64,000 nt of DNA from Saccharina japonica (taxonomy: Eukaryota; Sar; Phaeophyceae; Laminariales; Laminariaceae): NCBI GenBank assembly GCA_008828725.1, contig MEHQ01003205.1, positions 343,014-407,013 on the forward strand, in the 5' to 3' direction. Shown here piece after piece: positions 1-11,929 of the stretch (the first letter of the stretch is position 1; every line of letters starts with the position of its first letter). Made by a program: the position numbers and the translations under genes. The notes under the pieces are model-generated. The model was given only the letters and a program-made list of their open reading frames with translations, did no database searches and was not told the origin of the DNA.

Positions 1-3
1 TCC

Positions 4-200
4 GTCGTGCCCGGGCGAGCGCGGGCCGCCGCGCCACCCAAGGGCCGGTCTCGCCCCTTGCGCACCCCAGCAAACCCTCCCTCGTCGAAATCCCTGGCCG
101 AGACCGCCAAGGGCGCTCCCAGCACCGCCCACAGCAGACGTTTCCCCACACAAACTGAAAAGACATACTACGGCCTACAACACCCTACGACCTATATACG
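4..200 (+). repeat. GC-rich repeat, copy 1
   Basis: A GC-rich block followed by a short tract with CCTACAACACCCTACG-type words. The same block recurs at about 455-565 (shortened) and 1592-1800. Shared words include GTCGTGCCCGGGCGAGCG (copies 1 and 3) and CACAGCAG. No protein reading is supported. It is probably part of a dispersed repeat ending in CCCTAC-like heptamers. Confidence 0.7.
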
Positions 201-227
201 GCCTACATAATTCCTTATCATTACATA

Positions 228-254
228 GCAGCGCAGCAGCAGCAGCAGCAGCAT

Positions 255-292
<38 letters not shown>

Positions 293-452
293 TAGTAGTA
301 GTAGTGGTAGTAGTAGAAGTAGTAGCAAGTGGTAGTAGTAAGTAGCAGTAGTAATAGTAGTAGTAGCAGTAGTAATAGTAGTAGTAGTAGTAGTAGTAGT
401 AGAAGTAGTAGTAGTATAGTAGTATAGCAGTAGTAGTAGTAGTAGTAGTAGT
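228..452 (+). repeat. (CAG)n then (TAG)n microsatellite
   Basis: About 25 bp of CAG units pass into about 200 bp of interrupted TAG units. The long low-complexity reading frames here (poly-Tyr/Leu/Thr) are artefacts of the repeat. Confidence 0.95.
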
Positions 453-454
453 CA

Positions 455-565
455 CCCGAGGGCCGGTTTCGTCCCTTGCGCACCCCAGCACACCCTCCCT
501 CGGCACCGCCCACAGCAGACGTTTCTCCACTGTAATTCCAACTGATAATACATACTACAGCCTAC
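455..565 (+). repeat. GC-rich repeat, copy 2 (shortened)
   Basis: Matches 40-185 with an internal deletion: the GGCCGGTTTCG and GCGCACCCCAGCA words are kept, then it jumps to CACCGCCCACAGCAGACG. It is followed at 560-620 by degenerate CCCTACG-type words. Confidence 0.65.
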
Positions 566-830
566 AACACACTACTTCGCCGTACAACACCTTACGCCTT
601 ACAGCACCCTACGCCCCATATATATACACGCCCTGCTTACATCATTCAAAATCATTACACAGCAGCACAGCAGTACGTACAGCAGCACAACAGTACGTAC
701 AGCAGTAGTAGTAGTAGCAGTGGTATCTATTACGGAGGACCATAGTAAATAGGACCAAATATTGTAAGTAAAAATCGGTAAATATATAAGTTTCAGTGTG
801 TACCGTAAGTCCTATTTACTATGTTCCCCC

Positions 831-859
831 GTAATAGTAGTAGTAGCAGTAGTAGCAGC

Positions 860-893
<34 letters not shown>

Positions 894-1024
894 CTAGTAG
901 GAGTAGTAGTAGTAGTAGTAGTAGTAGTAGGAGTAGTAGTAGTAGTAGTAGTAGTAGGAGTAGTAGTAGTAGTAGTAGTAGTAGGAGTAGTAGTAGGAGT
1001 AGTAGTAGTAGTAGTAGTAGTAGT
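831..1024 (+). repeat. (TAG)n microsatellite with AGG interruptions
   Basis: About 190 bp of AGT/TAG units interrupted by AGG at fairly regular spacing (near 899, 929, 956, 983 and 995). The poly-Ser/Val/Thr reading frames are not genes. From 1025 to 1590 I see no supportable gene. Confidence 0.95.
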
Positions 1025-1591
1025 ACTTACAGTTGTAAAAGTATAGTGAGTAGTGCGGCGAGATGCTGCCCACCTGGACGTGACAGTCCCGGAATACGAA
1101 ACAGGCACAAAAATTGTGCGGATGGCGAAAAAATGTACCTTAAAATGGCTCAAAGTGCGTAGGTGTACCTATGTTTGGCAAGAAAACGAAAAAAAACTGT
1201 CCCCGCACCCTTGGCAGTTATTGTTTCCGTAAAAGCTGTGAACTCCGTGAAAAAAAATGAGAGGGATTCGGTGCTTGCGCCCCGGAACGCTCGACGGTGC
1301 TCTCTCCGCCACCCCGACCCCGACTCCGCCCGTTCGAGGCCAGAGCCCCTCTCGGACCCTATGTCCCCCGGTTCCCGCCTCGCGTTTTGCTCGCCGCTCC
1401 TGTTGGCGGCCGTTCTTACGCTCGATCGGGGTCGTCGAGGGAGCACCAGAACGTTCCTCCGCAAATATTCCCTGTCCGAAAATATAATACCCGATCATGT
1501 CTTCGTTTTTGAGGCGGAACCGCCCTTATATACAGCCACACACAGATACCCCGCATGCGAAAGTACAGCAGCCGCAGGGAGGTCGGGCCGC

Positions 1592-1800
1592 CCGTCGTGC
1601 CCGGGCGAGCGGGGGCCGCCGCGCAACCCGCGGGTCGGTTTCGCCCCTGGTGCACCCCAGCACACCTTCTCTCGTCGAAATCCGCGACCGAGACGGCGCA
1701 GGGCGCTTCCGGCACCGGCCACAGCAGGTGCTCCTCCACACTATTTCCGAGTGAAAAAGACATACTACACCCTACGACGCCTTACGCCCCACGCCCTACA
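1592..1800 (+). repeat. GC-rich repeat, copy 3
   Basis: Full-length relative of 4-200. It runs directly into the heptamer tract at 1786-1860, the same order as in copies 1 and 2. Confidence 0.7.
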
Positions 1801-1860
1801 CCCTACACCCTACACCCTACACCCTACGCCCTACTCCCTACGCCCTACGCCCTACGCCAT
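1786..1860 (+). repeat. CCCTACR heptamer tract (telomere-like)
   Basis: Roughly ten near-perfect CCCTACA/CCCTACG heptamers (TGTAGGG on the other strand). It resembles plant-type telomere repeats in length and core, but the exact unit differs. It ends in ordinary sequence, so it is interstitial here. Confidence 0.85.
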
Positions 1861-2462
1861 CATTCTAAATTAGTTATACAGATTACAAGGCTTTCCTACG
1901 GAGTGGTCATAGTAAGGACGACGCAAGAAATGCGGGTTACCTCGACCGCAGCAGAGCATCAACATAATTCACAGCAGCAGCAACAACAACAAAGACAACA
2001 GCAAAAACAGCAGAAGCCACTATTCGTAGACTGGTGCATCTTCACCTAAACCCAGGGGTGCGGACAAAGCGTTTACACGAAGGAAACTGAAGGGGACAAC
2101 GTGTACGTACGGACTCTGCTCGTTTTGGTTTTTATCATGCTGCCACCTGCGGTAAAATATGTGCGTACAGCAGTACCTCATACCATACTACTTGCTACGT
2201 ACTGTTGTTTAATACGTACATCATAGCCAGCCTCAAAGAAAGGCGTTTGCTTTGGGCCTTTCATTCCATTTGTTTTGTTGGCAAGTTGCAGGAAACCAAC
2301 ATGCCTCGGTGTCTATTATTATACTGCTGTATAGCAGACGGCTTTTTCGCCTCACGGCGATACTACCGAGTGCTGTACTGGGCTGCTGTGCGACCGCGTG
2401 TAGGTGCAACGTAGGTGGGAAGGGGGGCCAGGGATTAGTCAAACTACTATTGGCTGATACTA

Positions 2463-3058
2463 CAGAGTATGTGCACTCGGGAGGTAAAATCAGCATCACT
2501 TTTTCTTTCCATCCAACAAAAAATAAACAATATGCAAATATTGACGAACAAAAAGAAACTTGCTGCACTTCCAACGAAACAAATATTGTACAAAAAAACT
2601 CAACAACAACAGAGTACGTATTTGTACTCTGGAGGTCGAATCAGCACCAATTTCTTTTGTGGAGGTGGAGTATTGGCAATACCGATAATACGAGCAGAAG
2701 CATACGCACAAACAGCATCAGCACCGCAGCTTTCTTTTCATTCAACAAACCAAATATCATGCGAAAAAAACTCAATAACAACAGAGTAGTACTCGGGAGG
2801 TCGAATCAGCACTGTTTTTTTTTATCCTACGAAAAAACGAATAATATGAAAATCATGACGAACAAAAATAACTTGCTTGCTTTACTTCTAAAATGTAATA
2901 TGGAAGGAATAAAGAATAACACAACTTGCTGCGCCGTCAACAGAGTGTATCGATATTGTGCGCTTTTTTCCTGGCCGATTTGTTCCCGGTATAGGCGGAG
3001 TAATTATCCTACTCAACAACAGGGTGTACTTACTCGGGAGGCGGAATCAGCACATCTT
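2463..3058 (+). repeat. Degenerate tandem repeat, four units
   Basis: The block CAACAACAGAGTA...ACTCGGGAGGTCGAATCAGCA begins near 2463, 2612, 2782 and 3019. Spacings are about 149, 170 and 237 bp, each with an A-rich stretch between. A frame open on the plus strand across 2252-3124 looks like a by-product of the repeat; I recognise no domain. Confidence 0.65.
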
Positions 3059-3190
3059 TTTTTTGTAGAGGTGGAGTATGGGCAACACATCATTGGTAGC
3101 AGCGTGTTGATACTCTGTAGTTGAACGAGGAGAAAGCAACATATCTGTAAAACTGTTTGATAACATATTGTTGAGACAAATCGTACGAAA

Positions 3191-3964
3191 TACGAGCTGG
3201 TTCCAGGATAAAGCGTAACATTCCACCTTCGGGCAATAAAACAATGAATACACTGAAACTCGCAACACAAAGCATATCCACGTGACCGCATCAACAAGGC
3301 GAACACATCGGTGAAGCTGGTTTTGGCGTCCGAGCTATAGTTCGTGAGATATGGGAATTGTTCGTATTTCTTGCGGAGGCGTTGTTGTATAGGGATTTAA
3401 GGCGTCAACACTAAAATCCATATGATTTTTCTCTCGGCCATAATTCGGCCAATACGTGGAATAATTACACGCTAGACGTGTTGGTATGATCGCATCAACA
3501 AGGGGAAGCCGTCAATGATCCTTGTTTTGTTATACGATCCGTACAAGTGTGTTATAATAAACGCCTGCTAAAGTACTAGAACAATGTATGGAGCAATTTT
3601 GGCACCTTAGGGGAATATTTACCCTTCCGGGAAATTGATTTTGCGCCTTGGTTTTTGAGAGTTGAAACACGAAATTTGGCAACGGTTGTGCGCAACAACA
3701 ATACACAACAACTGACGACTGGACTTTTTTGAAAAAAAAAAAAACTAGTGCATGAGGAATGGTCAAAGTTGCCGAAAAATTCAGAAAATATGGAAAAGTG
3801 TACCTAGAGAACGAAAAAAAGGAAAAAAAAAAAAAGTCCAGTCGTGAGTTTTTTCTTCGTGTTGTGACGCACAACCCTGCCAAGTTTCGTTTTCCAACTC
3901 TCAAAAACCAAGGCGCAAAGTTGCGAAGGGATAAAGTTCTGGCTGTCGCTGGAACCAGCTCGTA
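3191..3964. mobile_element. TIR element with internal foldback, family TACGAG, copy 1
   Basis: 774 bp bounded by a perfect 16-bp terminal inverted repeat, TACGAGCTGGTTCCAG at 3191-3206 and its complement at 3949-3964. A second copy lies in opposite orientation at 40413-41201. Inside are two ~85-bp arms of a hairpin (about 3643-3731 and 3829-3916) that include the word GCGCCTTGGTTTTTGAGAG and its complement. No transposase frame is visible, so it is probably non-autonomous. Terminal TA at both ends could be a TA target duplication, but that is ambiguous. Confidence 0.8.
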
Positions 3965-4021
3965 CTAGAAAAAGTTTTTCACGAGCGGCAATCGCTGCTC
4001 ATACATCGCTCTAGACGAAGG

Positions 4022-4087
4022 AGCAGCAGCAACAGCAACATGTGGAACAGCAGCGGCAGCAGCAGCAACAGCATCATATGAAGCAGC

Positions 4088-4121
<34 letters not shown>

Positions 4122-4127
4122 GAAGCA
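4022..4127 (+). repeat. (CAG)n-rich microsatellite
   Basis: Interrupted CAG units mixed with AACAG and GGCAG. Poly-Ala and poly-Cys frames here are artefacts. Confidence 0.9.
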
Positions 4128-4901
4128 CACAGGAGTACACACATACGCACAACTACCGCCGCTACTGCTACAGTAGTACTGCTGCTGCTCCTGCTGTGGG
4201 TAGGTTACATACCTACCTCCCAACTTCGAGAGCGGAAGTGGTACACTTGGCAACGTTATATCATAAATATAATGTACAACAAAGCGTAAGTAACCTGTAA
4301 CTATGATACGGGCCACTGCTGCGGACCACTCTATAGTTCAAGAACAGATTTGTTTTTTTTTCTATACAGGTACGTATATACAAATACTATCGTGTACGTA
4401 TCATCAAATTGTTAATTAGCATTCAAGATAATCAAAAAACATTCGATCAGTAAAATAAGTGCATTAGACAAGAAGAGGTATATCTACGCACTTTGAGCCA
4501 TTCACGTTGTTCGCGCGTCAAGTAAAATCGAGATCGACGGACCGAGTTCATCCTGAAAGCGTTTTCAAGAGCACAGGTGTTTGGGTCAAGAACGGATTGT
4601 AATAACTACCATCAGGAAGTAGCGCGCTCGCGATTAGGTTGATCATGAATCCAGCGCAATGTACCGATTTCGGACACCTGCCCCCTGCCTGGATTTAAGA
4701 GCGCTGTACGAACAGAGAACGCCCCTTTGTGTCCACGGTATGCCTCTCGTCACATACGCCACTTGTCGTATCGTTTACGTTGGCGACCATACCACGCCTT
4801 CTACGCAGCGCATCCAGATATCGTAAATATAACTGAAACACCACCGGGCACAGCCCATATACGTCGTTGTTGTTTTCGTCAGAGTAGTTTGCTTCGCCAG
4901 G

Positions 4902-5118
4902 TAAGGGCCCGAATTAACGAGTATAAAAAAAAAAAAAAATTGGGAAAAAATAAAATTCAAATTCGCTTTTCATTGGTCAACACATGCACCAGCACCAAAT
5001 ATTATGCCCCAAGATCCTAATATTTGGTGCTGGTGCGTGTGTTGACCAATGAAAAGCGGATTCGAATTTTTTTTTTTCCAAATTGAATTTTTTTCTTCTT
5101 CGTTAAAACGGGCCCTAA
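4902..5118. mobile_element. Foldback (long-hairpin) element
   Basis: Two ~100-bp arms separated by a loop of about 15 bp. Left arm 4902-5003 begins TAAGGGCCCG. Right arm 5018-5118 ends CGGGCCCTAA. Both arms carry ACCAGCACCAAATATTA or its complement, a TTGACCAATGAAAAGCG word and an A/T run. The corresponding place in segment B (about 25700-25740) lacks it, so it inserted after duplication or was lost from B. No coding capacity. Confidence 0.85.
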
Positions 5119-8098
5119 CTGTGTTAAATTCATGCGTGCATGTCTTAGCCGAGAGAGGCAGCGTAGGCTATATAGCGGCAAGTGGTTCGAGGACATTGCC
5201 TTCTCAGAAAAATGTCGTCGTCGATTGGGTATTCTACTGGAATGCCTCAATCAGAGTGTATGAGGACCGTGCGGATGCTGATCCCTACTGTCAGCTATAA
5301 GTAATACCAGCTAATCTGGAAATATATTGGCTTGGTGGGAAACTTCCATATAAAAGAACGACGTATTTTCTCAGCACTGTACGAAACAATTTCCCCCCGT
5401 GATATGACCACAGGCATGCTTCTGTAACTACTGCAACCGTCGCTGGCGCCGCGACGTCCCTATATCCATTACTGTAAACGTCAGCTCGTGATGTGGGCTG
5501 TTCCACTTAAATTTTGTTTCCCGCGCTGTTTCGTGCAGCCCGATCTAGTACGCATGGTCCAATTAGAGAGCGCTCTTCATTTTACAGTGATCTAAACTGC
5601 TTTATACACCGTGCAAGGCCAATAGGCAACGCTAGTGTGGTCAATTCTACTACCTGTATTTTCCCGAAAACTCTCAAATGCACCCTTACCACACTAATTC
5701 AGACGGAGACCCAACGCTCATGTACACGACATGTTCGGCCGAATGAATACATTTCGACTTCTCAACAATTATGTCTCTATCTGGCTGGCCTCCGCGATCA
5801 CCACTCGATCGGAATGCAAACGTTTTGAATTCCATAGTGGCTGACACCACAGCCACCCCCGAGTTAGCGTATGAAACGCTTCGTGCGTGACTGGACATCA
5901 CAGCCGCAGGAAGGGGTCTTGGGGTTCGTCGCTCGTCATATTTATATATTAATCATCACGTACTCCCTAGCAACGCTACAGGCCTGGGATGTGAATTTGT
6001 CGAGAAATGTACAGGATTTTCTATCTGAGTATGTTTCCGTGTACATGCGCCCCAAATAGGTGGATTGTGTGCTTAAACTATTGATTGCTCGGATGGCATC
6101 GATACTTAAGCCAGACGCGCCTGCGTCGTAAGTGAAGGGACCCAGGCAGTAGTGGTGTTAGTTGTAGTAGTAGGTGTTTTAAGGCGTCTGTAGTCGAGCG
6201 ACAACAACATGGTATTAGTACTTCTTCTGCCATGTTGTCGTCGCTTTATTCTGCGTCCATTACTACTGCTGCACAAGTAACATTTTGAGTTTACGGGTCT
6301 GCGGGTGCTGTGCTGCTGCTTGGGTGCCTGCTGATGCTTGCAACGTACCATGGCATGTTCCTGTACTCCCAGTTTGTTAACATTAGTTTGTCGGTTTCGA
6401 ACGACTGCCGCGCTCAACGAGACGAGCTCTGGGCCTGTTTTCCGGTACGTCCTGGCATTCTGTGGCGAGGTTTACACAAATGATGGGGGTCCGCCTGTTC
6501 TTGCGTTTGACGTGCTACACGTCAATATTTGTGGTTCAGCGGATGCCATTCTGCCGTTGGCCAGGCAACATATGTGTAACGCTACCAATGCAAACCCCAG
6601 ATCCGTTGACGTTGTTGGTGTCGATGTTTTTATATTATCGCGCATATAAGGTACTTGATCGGTGAACATCGACCCGTTACTGCATTATGATTCCCTTGGT
6701 TTCACGACGTAGCTTAATCCGTGTTTTTCTTGGCCGCGTTCGCCCAAGAAGAGTCATAAATAGTCTGCCGGTGCTCCTATTCGGTGTCATCCAAGCACCC
6801 TAGTCAAGCAATACAATATATGAACGTAAACATACATTGGTAGGTATATATCGTTTCGAAGGTTACTGCCTTGAGTGAGGTCGTATATCGTTCATTCTCG
6901 GACGGGCACCGTACAAACAGCGCACACCGTTCATGTCATGTATCAACCACAGTCAGGTAGTATACCTCACTGGTTCTCTGTCCGATGGCCTGAATTCAGG
7001 GACTTACGTGGCATACTCGCCAACTACATTAACGGGACACCTTGTGATTGCACGGTTAAAAAATGCGCTGCCAACGTACCTCTCGATATAGCGAGTACCC
7101 TGTATACACGGGCTTGCGGGGGCAGCCGTGAATGCTCACTGTGCGATTAAATAAGTGTCGTGACGGGTTTAGTACCAATTCATTCGTGGAACTAGTCTAC
7201 AAGCCTCACATGGAATTGTGTACATGTGGCACATAAAATTTACAATATCTAGTCCCCTGCTTTCCATATATCTCTCGGTTCTTGTCAATGATTGAAGTCG
7301 GATTGAGTCTATGGTCTGGCCTGGTTTTATGCACGACACGAGCAATCCGGCGCCCTACAGTCAAACCCGGGTGGCGATTTGTCCTCGTACTCTACAACAT
7401 ACCATTGACGACTCACGTACAACATATTTTGAACGATGTGAACGTGTCCATATACGAACACGCGTATTGATGGTTGCCAGTATCTTTGCAAAGGAACGGC
7501 GAGCTTCTGCTTCGTATCGGCAGCCTCAATATCTATCGCTACCACCAGTCGTCACCTGACAGATGTTTCTCGTGGTATGTTGGTTTCGTTCGGTAATGCA
7601 CGGTATGGGTTTTGGCAATGCATCTGGACATCGCTGCCAGTCTTTCAGCCCATACGATTACCTACGTCTCATTTCCAGGTTGGAGCAGACACTATGGCAC
7701 CTGTAGAACGTTTTGACGACTGACTCCATATGTTTGTGAATCACCAGTGTACTCCCCTTTGTTTTACTGGAGTTATATTTGTTTGCCAGCATAGACACCT
7801 CGATATTTCCTTGTCAACTGAAGCGAATGGCTTAAAGGATTGATCGCGTGATTTCGTATGGTTCGTGGTGTGGGCACACACGTGCTCACTGATACCACAG
7901 TGCATACTTGACAAGCCTACTGGTAAACTCAAAAATGGTTAAATGTGATGTTCGCGCGACCTTGAATCCGTGTTCCTGATTCGTGGATCTGTCAAACTGC
8001 TGCTGTATACAGGTCAGCCCAAACGAAAAAAACAATCTGGACCACGCCTCTGCTGAGATACCTGAGGCATTCGACCGCTGACCACATCTCCAGGGAAA
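5119..8098. other. Gene-poor stretch of segment A
   Basis: Aligns piecewise with 25740-29209. No frame here is both long and conserved between the two segments, and none is recognisable, so I call no gene. Near 6150-6175 there is a short TAG-type run that is much longer in segment B (27077-27222). Confidence 0.6.
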
Positions 8099-9124
8099 AT
8101 GGATCGTTGTTTACAACCGTCTTGCACTAAGCAACGCACCTACAATGTCAAGGGCAGCAAAGCGGTGTACTGCAGACAACATGCTTCCGACGGCATGGTA
8201 GATGTTAAACACAAGAATTGCATGTATTCTTCATGCACAAAGCAACCGAGCTTCAATGTCGAGGGTACTAAAGAGGCAGTATACTGCAGCCGTCATGCTG
8301 CCGACGGCATGATGGATGTTTACAAGAGGCGTTGCTCACATGATGGATGCACCAAGAAACCGACTTTCAATCTCGAGGGCAGTAAGGCGGCGGTGTACTG
8401 CAGACAACATGCCTCAGATGGCATGGTGGATGTCAAGTCCAGGCGTTGCTCACACGAGGTATGCACGAAACGACCTAGTTTCAATGTCGAGGGCACTAAG
8501 GCGGCGGCGTACTGCAAACGACATGCTGCCGCGGGCATGGTGAATATTTTCAGCAGGCTTTGTTCACACGGGGTATGCACCAAGAGACCAAGTTTCAACG
8601 TCGAGGGCAGTACAGCGTCGGCGTACTGCAGGCAGCATGCTGCCGACGGTATGGTGAATATTTACAGCAGGCGTTGCTCACATGATGTCTGCACCAAGAC
8701 ACCGAATTTCAATGTCGAGGGCAGTACAGCGGCGGCGTACTGCAAGCAACATGCTGCCGACGGCATGGTGAACATCAAAAGCAAGCGTTGCTCGCACAAC
8801 TCTTGCCTTAAGATTCCGGGATGGGGTCTTCTGACGGAAACTGCGCCCACTGCATGCCTCCTCCATAAATGCGACATATCAGGCAGCCCAGTGATTAATT
8901 TTAGGGCAAAATGCAAGGTCACTAGTTGTAGGAAAGTGACACGCTGGGGACTCGATGGTAGGCAACCTACTCACTGCCGCGACCACGGCCCTCTTGACGG
9001 CGGGCTCGTCTGCACGGTCGGGTCCCGTCAGGGCAGAGTTGGTAATCGTGGCCTTTCCGAGGGTGCTCTAAAGGGTGCTCGAAAATATCGCATATTTCGC
9101 GTAAAAATCGAAAGTTCGTTGTGA
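8099..9124 (+). CDS. EsV-1-7 repeat protein, 341 aa, eight repeats
   Basis: Single-exon gene of 341 codons. It consists almost wholly of C-X4-C-X16-C-X2-H-X12 units, the EsV-1-7 repeat: six canonical units (about residues 4-40, 41-78, 79-116, 117-154, 155-192, 193-230), then two divergent ones at 231-271 and 272-296, and a 45-residue basic tail. The first unit has X15. The divergent pair carries W-G after the second Cys (PGWGLL, TRWGLD). The start ATG at 8099 puts the first repeat Cys at residue 4, as in the minus-strand gene at 39004, which supports it. No signal peptide or membrane segment. The conserved Cys/His spacing suggests metal binding (inference). Brown-algal relatives include a developmental regulator; the biochemical role is unknown to me. 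Closest relative here: 29210-30076. Confidence 0.9.
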   Translation: MDRCLQPSCTKQRTYNVKGSKAVYCRQHASDGMVDVKHKNCMYSSCTKQPSFNVEGTKEAVYCSRHAADGMMDVYKRRCSHDGCTKKPTFNLEGSKAAVYCRQHASDGMVDVKSRRCSHEVCTKRPSFNVEGTKAAAYCKRHAAAGMVNIFSRLCSHGVCTKRPSFNVEGSTASAYCRQHAADGMVNIYSRRCSHDVCTKTPNFNVEGSTAAAYCKQHAADGMVNIKSKRCSHNSCLKIPGWGLLTETAPTACLLHKCDISGSPVINFRAKCKVTSCRKVTRWGLDGRQPTHCRDHGPLDGGLVCTVGSRQGRVGNRGLSEGALKGARKYRIFRVKIESSL

Positions 9125-11630
9125 AAGTGTTAGACTAACTATTGAGAACATATCCATGGTGGATACAGTTTTCACCTGTGTGCGGGTGTTTGATTACGGG
9201 CTAGTAAAGGGCATCTAGCGTAGGACTTATGTATGTGATTCTGGAGTGTTTGCTTTGGTACTTTGTAGGTTACACATCTCGGTCTTTGGAGCCTCACCGC
9301 CCTTGTTCCTAGTGCAGTATTAAAAGAGACTGGTGACTTGAGACCACGAGTTGAGATTAACCAGGTGCTCAGACGCTTGTAGAGTAGTGTTCACAAAAAG
9401 GAGCATACCGCCGATGCTACAAATACAGTAATCCAGCTCTTGATTCGCCTGGCCCGGGCGATGTCTCCTATCGGGCTGCCATCGGCAATGAACCCCCCGT
9501 TTCCCGCTTGAAAATTGTTTCTGATCTTTGTGCACCAAGAAGCACTTGCGTTGAACAACATGCTGGTCTTGGCTGCCATATGACCTCACAGGGGGACCAT
9601 TCGACGTGACGCTAAAACAAAAGGTCGTGAAGGTGATCTTCATATGGTAGCACCTGGTGCATAGTTTCAATAGGGATGCCAAGAAACGCGCCGTCCCGGG
9701 GTGGTAGTAGAATGCCGTGTTGACGTCGTTCACATAAAGTTGTGACATCACCCAGCCACTTGTCTGCTGTAACTGTGGTAATTAAGGCTGTCATACCTCC
9801 CGTTTTCACTGACATGCATCAACTACGAATGTCTCGGCATGTGTTGCACCTGTGATTCGTGAGTGTCATTTCCCTCTTGTATATTTTAGTGCACAGCCGA
9901 ACACTCCACAATCTTGAAATGTTTCGCTGATGAACTGCACGGGTGCGATATAAATGAGTCTTTGGGCGCGGACCGTATCATTTATCAGGCGTAGCGTTGT
10001 GTAAAGGGTTTGGGTTCGGCGAGAGTCGATCATACGATTTGCCTGCCTTCCTTGGTGAGGCCTCATTTTATTTGTACGACGGTTTGGTTTTATTTCAGCA
10101 TTTTTCTGCTGTATTACTCGTCAAATATCTTTGTGCTAAGCATAGTTCACCAACACTCGACGTTTCCTGCGGAACAGGTTTTGTTGTGGATGTATTTTGA
10201 TGTATTGCGCCATGTTTGTCAAACGCGGTAATGCACGGGTGTGAAATGCGATGAGTCCGGTTTGTTTCGCACAACAAATATATGTTGGGCAATCACTCAC
10301 CTAATGATAGTTCAACCTCGGGTTCAGGGACGCGGAATATTGTCACCAATATAACTTGTTTGACTTTCTCTGTCAGCGTCGTGTCTCCGCCAATAGTTGA
10401 GGCACAATCGTATGTACGCGTGCCTGGGGCGGATCGAGATGGTAGAACGCTTCGTCAGCGTCCGCCTCCAGCGTGATAATCAAGCCTAGACGCGATCGAC
10501 CTCAAAGCCCGAATTACGCTTCGTCAGCGTCCGCCACCAGAGTGATAATGAAGCCTAGACGCGACCGACCTCAAAGCACGAATCATGTGTTTTCCCAGGT
10601 GGGCAATACCTATATGGCCCGCTGAGTATTCACCACATTGTGTTCCCCCTTTTCCAGAATTGAGGAATTATATCTGTCTTTCTCCTTTTACTTTTCTTAT
10701 TTTTTGTTTTATCCTCCGGCGATGGGTAAACATGAAGCTTACGCTCTCCACACTTCAACGTCTCACGGCGTGTCGTGTGTCAGTTCACCCCATGTCCCTT
10801 CGGAAGTATTAGCCCCTGCTGCCAACTACTCCGGAGATTTGAGCATGTGGACCCGACCTGACGCCCGAAGGGGCCCGGTGTGGTGGAGATAGCCACCCGA
10901 AGAGTAAACTCTCCGGGTAGTGTGGAACTTCCCGAGGCTCAGCCACCAAATAAAACCCAGGCCAAGAAGCCTTCCCGCCAGACTCTCGTCAGTTACGATC
11001 CACTCTACCCGTTTGGGCGTTGGTCCTCAGCTTTCTGCTATTGTTCTCCCTCTCCTTCCACGGCCCAAATGGCACTCATGACCCTTTACGGCAATGTCAA
11101 CCTCAGCCTTTCAAAATATGACCACCGCATACTTGGAGGTATTTTTTGTTTCTACGCTGAAAATGTCGAATATGATAAAGTTCTCTTGTTTTCACTGGAC
11201 ATTACATCTCCACCCCTAGTATATACTGTAAGTCCATATCGCATGCCAACTAGCACTGTGGTATATGAATGTCCGCCCGTCCCGTCCAACATATGTGCCG
11301 CAACATTAGGGTTACCTTAACGGCTTGTTCACTCCAACAATCTACATACAGCTGGGCTACGTTTTCAGTACGAACTTCATTGGAATGTGTCCTACAAATA
11401 TGGGGACAAAACGCAGCATTGTACTAACCGTGCAAAACCTAGAATATTGCATAATGTCTTACGAGTTATTTCCACGGTGATTTCTTCTAAAATTACTTTA
11501 ACCATACAGCTTAACATGATGGGAGAACAATGTGCAGTTGTATAGCATTGGCTCGTTTTTTTTATCGATCATATAGCACTTTTCTGGATAACCTCCCTGC
11601 AAAGTTTCCACAAGCAAGACAGATGGTACC
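9125..11630. other. Gene-poor stretch of segment A
   Basis: The first ~150 bp downstream of the EsV-1-7 gene is very similar to the region after 30076. The rest aligns patchily with 30230-32345. A 146-codon plus frame at 10880-11320 has no conserved counterpart in segment B and I do not call it a gene. A duplicated ~65-bp block (TACGCTTCGTCAGCGTCCGCC-like) lies at 10447-10580. Confidence 0.5.
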
Positions 11631-11878
11631 GACGCGTGCTACGGTAGAGGTAGCACTTTTTGGCTGAATCGTTTTCTGAACTATCGGGCTCATCAACCAT
11701 AATTCGTCGGACTTTCCTTTTTCTGACAAATCACGTTTCCGAGTAGACTTCGGTCATGAGATTCCGCATCCAGCCGCACTTTTATTTTCCTTCAAAATCA
11801 TTTTTTTCGGTGAGGTAAGACGCTCCTTACGTGAGGAGCTCAGAAAAAACATGGTGCACCTCTATCGTAGCATGCGTC
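11631..11878. mobile_element. MITE, family GCTACG, copy 1, with TACC target duplication
   Basis: 248 bp with imperfect terminal inverted repeats: GACGCGTGCTACGGTAGAGG at 11631 and the complement of GACGCATGCTACGATAGAGG at the right end. TACC lies directly outside both ends (11627-11630 and 11879-11882). The homologous place in segment B (about 32380) has the flanks but no element. Two relatives lie at 25024-25242 and 37244-37877. No coding capacity. Confidence 0.8.
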
Positions 11879-11929
11879 TACCCCTAGGCAGAAATGAATA
11901 GAGTACTAACAGTTGAAGATTCAATGAAA

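Noticed and set aside
175..530. Long poly-Tyr, poly-Leu and poly-Thr reading frames, and similar ones at 798-1162, 27053-27391 and 51147-51767
   Set aside because: They are translations of TAG/CTA microsatellites open in several frames at once, with no start context or conserved flanks.
2252..3124. A 290-codon plus frame
   Set aside because: It runs across a degenerate tandem repeat rich in A and T, has no recognisable domain and is overlapped by other frames of the repeat.
8320..8922. Antisense frames under the EsV-1-7 genes (also 29401-29877, 38286-39059)
   Set aside because: They repeat with the 114-bp units of the real genes and read Cys-poor text on the complementary strand.
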